This document shows, in pieces, positions 6,589 to 8,194 of a stretch of DNA of 8,194 nucleotides. This DNA comes from Candidatus Glassiibacteriota bacterium. GTDB taxonomy: Bacteria > Gemmatimonadota > Glassbacteria > GWA2-58-10. Below the pieces are notes generated by a model. The model searched no databases and had not been told where the DNA came from. It saw only the letters and a program-made list of their open reading frames with translations. The position numbers and the translations under genes were made by a program. The stretch's first letter is position 1. Every line of letters starts with the position of its first letter. Location of the stretch: positions 1 through 8,194 of the forward strand of contig JAFGTO010000277.1 in the NCBI GenBank assembly GCA_016934095.1. Direction: 5' to 3'.

Positions 6589-6726
6589 ATGGCCCAAACC
6601 TGGGTACGAGCCACTGAGGGCTTGCGCAAAAAGCTGGCAGGCTCGCTGGATGAAGCCGGGCTGGAGCGGCTCCACCGCAACCACGCCCCGCATACGGACT
6701 GGGAAGCGGCCCGAGACCGGACCTGA
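6589..6726 (+). CDS. Possible small hydrophilic protein, 45 residues
   Basis: ATG at 6589 opens a 45-codon frame ending in TGA at 6724-6726. The product starts MAQTWVRATEGLRKK and continues as a charged, probably helical peptide (SLDEAGLERLHRN, then HTDWEAARDR). Third codon positions are GC-rich, as in the confirmed genes nearby, and GAGGG lies 11 bases upstream. Against it: it is short, no family is recognised, and an in-frame TAA just two codons upstream fixes the size with no room for a longer start. The stretch from 6385 to 6840 contains nothing else coding that I can support. Confidence 0.3.
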   Translation: MAQTWVRATEGLRKKLAGSLDEAGLERLHRNHAPHTDWEAARDRT

Positions 6727-6840
6727 CTGCTTATTGCGGCTTGCTATCTGGAGAGATTTTTTCTATCTTATGCCTGCTGAACCCCGTGTACGGCCCGGCA
6801 GCGGGGCGCAGCAAGAGGCCGGCCGCGGGGAAGGAGGCAC

Positions 6841-7317
6841 CTACTTATTGAAAAAGTCCTTGAAATAATCCTGGAGGTCCTTGTTGCGCAGGTAGCGGGC
6901 CGTGCTGTCCGAAAGCTCGGCCAGCACATCGGGTCCGGCGGCTGTGGGTTGCCTGTTCGGGTCCAGGTCGAACCCCCGGATCAGGCCGAATATTTTTGGC
7001 TCAAAATGCAGGCTCGTATGGTAAAATAATATGTCTACCGGTTCATCCCAGCGCATCTCGAGGTAGATGATTTCGCCGTTGATATTTTCCACCAGGATGT
7101 CTTCATTCCTGACCGGTATCTCCAGGGCTTCGGCCTTTTCGATGAGAATCCTGCGGACCCGGTCGATGGATTGAGTGGCGAAATACAAACGGGCCTGGTT
7201 TTCCATGATATACTCGAGGACATTGAGCTTGCTGTAAGGGATCCAGAAGCTGACAGCAGTGTAGACCGCCAGCACCAGGGCCAATAGAATCAGCTTCCTT
7301 TTGTAAAGATAAAACAT
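6841..7317 (-). CDS. Single-pass membrane protein, DUF4845-like
   Basis: The 158-residue product has a short basic start (MFYLYKRK), one membrane helix at about residues 9-26, and a soluble domain that should face the periplasm. The domain has helix-rich residues 35-65 (FATQSIDRVRRILIEKAEAL), then IPVRNEDILVENINGEIIYLEMRWDEPVD split over an alternating beta pattern and LHFEPKIFGLIRGF. This plan, a membrane anchor followed by an I-x-x-E-D-I-x-V strand and a repeated strand pair, resembles DUF4845 proteins, whose function is unknown. The match is from memory of the pattern and is tentative. The tail (about 125-158) is charged. ATG at 7317 has GGA ahead but no strong ribosome site. A near-consensus promoter lies 125 bases upstream. 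The next gene on the same strand is far away, so it is probably transcribed alone. No terminator with a T-run is visible. Confidence 0.75.
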   Translation of the reverse strand: MFYLYKRKLILLALVLAVYTAVSFWIPYSKLNVLEYIMENQARLYFATQSIDRVRRILIEKAEALEIPVRNEDILVENINGEIIYLEMRWDEPVDILFYHTSLHFEPKIFGLIRGFDLDPNRQPTAAGPDVLAELSDSTARYLRNKDLQDYFKDFFNK

Positions 7318-7449
7318 CTTGTATCCGGTTAATGCTTTATGTAAAAAGAAGTTGACAATATTACTTAAAGTATTTTATCTGGTATTAACCGCCTGGTGCC
7401 GATTGATTACGACATCAAATAAAATCGTCCGGATGTTCAATTCAGTTTA

Positions 7450-7478
7450 ATTATAAGCCAAATCATCCGCCACGGCAA
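7450..7478 (-). promoter_or_regulatory. Promoter of the DUF4845-like gene
   Basis: On the minus strand TTGCCG (7478-7473), a 17-base spacer and a perfect TATAAT (7455-7450) are present. Transcription would start near 7443 and give a leader of about 125 nt to the ATG at 7317. The -35 sequence and spacing match those of the candidate site at 1121-1149. Confidence 0.65.
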
Positions 7479-7498
7479 AGTTTTAATTAGAGCGATTG

Positions 7499-7527
7499 TC
7501 GAAAGTTTTTTCGTTTTAAGTTATAAT
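7499..7527 (+). promoter_or_regulatory. Candidate rightward promoter with consensus -10
   Basis: TCGAAA (7499-7504, four of six consensus bases), 17 bases and a perfect TATAAT (7522-7527) point rightward, back to back with the promoter at 7450-7478. A transcript would start near 7534, run through the GC-rich island, and could continue into the DUF4159-like gene at 8049 with a leader of about 515 nt. An AT-rich region can give such matches by chance. Confidence 0.45.
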
Positions 7528-7600
7528 TGTTGTTAAGATTCTATTTCTTTTAAATTGCTAGGGTGGATACAGTGCAGGTCTCACAACTTAACGTTGGTTA

Positions 7601-7946
7601 GAGGGGCGGCTGCGGGGCAGAAACAGGGCCGCTACGGAGGCAAGATACAAGCGCTCCGCTACAAGAAATCCCATTTAAGCCTGTATGGAATGAGGAACTA
7701 AGGCCATGCCTTCTTGCAGCCTGCCCAAACCGCAGGTTTGGCGTATGGTGCTCAGGTTGTTTTATCTGAGAGCTTTTAGCTCCGAATACATGACCCATAG
7801 TGATCAAGCGGCAGTTTTGCAGGCGAAAGCAGGCAAGCGAAAAAGGAGCGTTCAGGAGCTTAGTAAACTATTAATCCGGCAATTTCCAAAAAGGCTGGGG
7901 AGTTGCGGCCCGTAGAAAATTTTGGTTCTTTTGTTTGCAAAAGAAC
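7601..7946 (+). other. GC-rich, apparently non-coding island; possible structured RNA
   Basis: Between two AT-rich stretches lies a block with sharp composition edges: about 20% GC at 7501-7560, 56% at 7601-7700 and 26% at 7981-8030 by hand count. Visible pairings are GGGCCGC (7626-7632) with GCGGCCC (7905-7911), which would close the block; CCAAACC/GGTTTGG around a 3-base loop near 7724-7741; GAGCT/AGCTC near 7767-7781; and the hairpin at 7925-7946. CCGCTAC occurs twice (7629-7635 and about 7656-7662). A 69-codon frame (7706-7915) is present but has mixed third positions unlike the neighbouring genes and no family features. No known RNA (6S, SRP, RNase P, group II intron domain V) is recognised. 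Strand is guessed from the promoter at 7499. A decayed mobile or repeated element is the main alternative. Confidence 0.35.
7925..7946. repeat. Perfect 9-bp hairpin at the right edge of the GC-rich island
   Basis: GTTCTTTTG (7925-7933) and CAAAAGAAC (7938-7946) flank a TTTG loop. No clean T-run follows on either strand, so termination is uncertain. Its position at the composition edge suggests it marks the end of the island or of a transcript. Confidence 0.5.
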
Positions 7947-8048
7947 AATAATATATGGCTAAAACAGTTCAATTAGCCTGTAAGTTCGCAGCCCCAATTC
8001 AAATAGAAAATTATTTTTAAAACCACTATAGTACAAGCGAGGTTCATC

Positions 8049-8194
8049 TTGACCTGGATACATCGCAAGCTCTGCTCCGGAGGGAGAGCTATCCTGGCTT
8101 TCGTACTGGCTGCAGGCCTATGCTTTTTAATACCTCAACTGCGGGCGGCAGGCAACGGAAAAATAACTATCGCCCGGGTAATTTACGAAGGCGG
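8049..8194 (+). CDS. Secreted DUF4159-like protein, 3'-truncated by window edge
   Basis: Forty-eight codons are visible before the window ends. TTG at 8049 is the best start: GAGG (8039-8042) lies six bases upstream, an in-frame TAG at 8004-8006 closes the frame above, and no ATG or GTG lies between. The peptide has a signal-sequence plan: a basic start (TWIHRKLCSGGR), a hydrophobic core (AILAFVLAAGLCFLI), and likely cleavage after LRA in PQLRAAGNG. The mature start, KITIARVIYEGG, matches the opening strand of DUF4159 domains, which typically begin with an A-R-x-x-Y-x-G-G pattern. DUF4159 proteins are of unknown function, often exported, and known from many Gram-negative phyla. Only this short piece supports the family, so the call is moderate. 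No close promoter is convincing; the site at 7499-7527 is the best candidate. Confidence 0.65.
   Translation, partial: MTWIHRKLCSGGRAILAFVLAAGLCFLIPQLRAAGNGKITIARVIYEG

Noticed and set aside
7352..7380. Perfect TTGACA on the plus strand
   Set aside because: The possible -10 boxes at 17 or 18 bases (TTATCT, TATCTG) are weak, and transcription would run head-on into the DUF4845-like promoter.
7584..7600. ACTTAACGTTGGTTAG, resembling integron attC core sites
   Set aside because: The two core-like halves abut with no intervening arm, GTTGGTT breaks the GTTRRRY consensus, and there is no integrase or cassette array.
7706..7915. 69-codon plus-strand frame in the GC-rich island, with GAGGA nine bases upstream
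   Set aside because: Third codon positions are mixed rather than GC-rich as in the neighbours, and no family is recognisable. Kept only as part of the island description; a conserved protein would reverse this.
8027..8032. TATAGT just before the DUF4159-like gene
   Set aside because: No -35 match at 16-18 bases, and the start point would fall in the ribosome binding site.

Overview
The window is 8.2 kb of bacterial chromosome with GC-rich genes and strikingly AT-rich spacers (by hand count, 7501-7560 is about 20% GC and 7601-7700 about 56%). The gene set is TRAP transporter large permease, TPR protein with a GWxTD-like domain, membrane-anchored lytic transglycosylase, CvpA-family protein, tmRNA and a probable DUF4159 protein. 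It suggests a Gram-negative, diderm lineage. GWxTD and DUF4159 proteins are best known from the FCB group, Acidobacteria and related candidate phyla; this placement is an inference, with no rRNA or marker gene to confirm it. No phage, IS, transposase or CRISPR gene is visible.

Layout. 1-1092 (+): 3' part of dctM, running in from the left edge. 1121-1149: promoter-like site for the next gene. 1366-3717 (+): exported TPR/GWxTD protein. 3815-3964 (-): a 49-codon ORF for a one-helix membrane protein. 4080-4304 (+): AT-rich spacer with a good sigma70 promoter and, about 190 nt later, a terminator-like hairpin, together a candidate small RNA. 4358-4414: a second promoter followed by a nested palindrome. 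4450-5175 (+): SLT-type lytic transglycosylase with a terminator at 5220-5253. 5307-5792 (-): cvpA, convergent with it. 5855-5899: divergent promoters whose -35 boxes form one palindrome, serving cvpA leftward and ssrA rightward. 5966-6326 (+): complete tmRNA gene with tag reading frame and encoded CCA, terminator at 6352-6384. 6385-6840: mostly non-coding, with two hairpins and one doubtful 45-codon ORF. 6841-7317 (-): single-pass membrane protein resembling DUF4845 proteins, with its own promoter at 7450-7478. 7499-7527: divergent + promoter, followed by a GC-rich, apparently non-coding island (7601-7946). 8049-8194 (+): start of a secreted DUF4159-like protein running off the right edge.

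The genes are mostly single transcription units with their own promoters. The shared theme is the cell envelope: solute uptake, an exported TPR protein, peptidoglycan cleavage, and several small membrane proteins. ssrA supplies ribosome rescue. The points most worth a second look are the interlocked ssrA/cvpA promoters, the candidate small RNA upstream of the transglycosylase, and the GC-rich island ahead of the DUF4159 gene.
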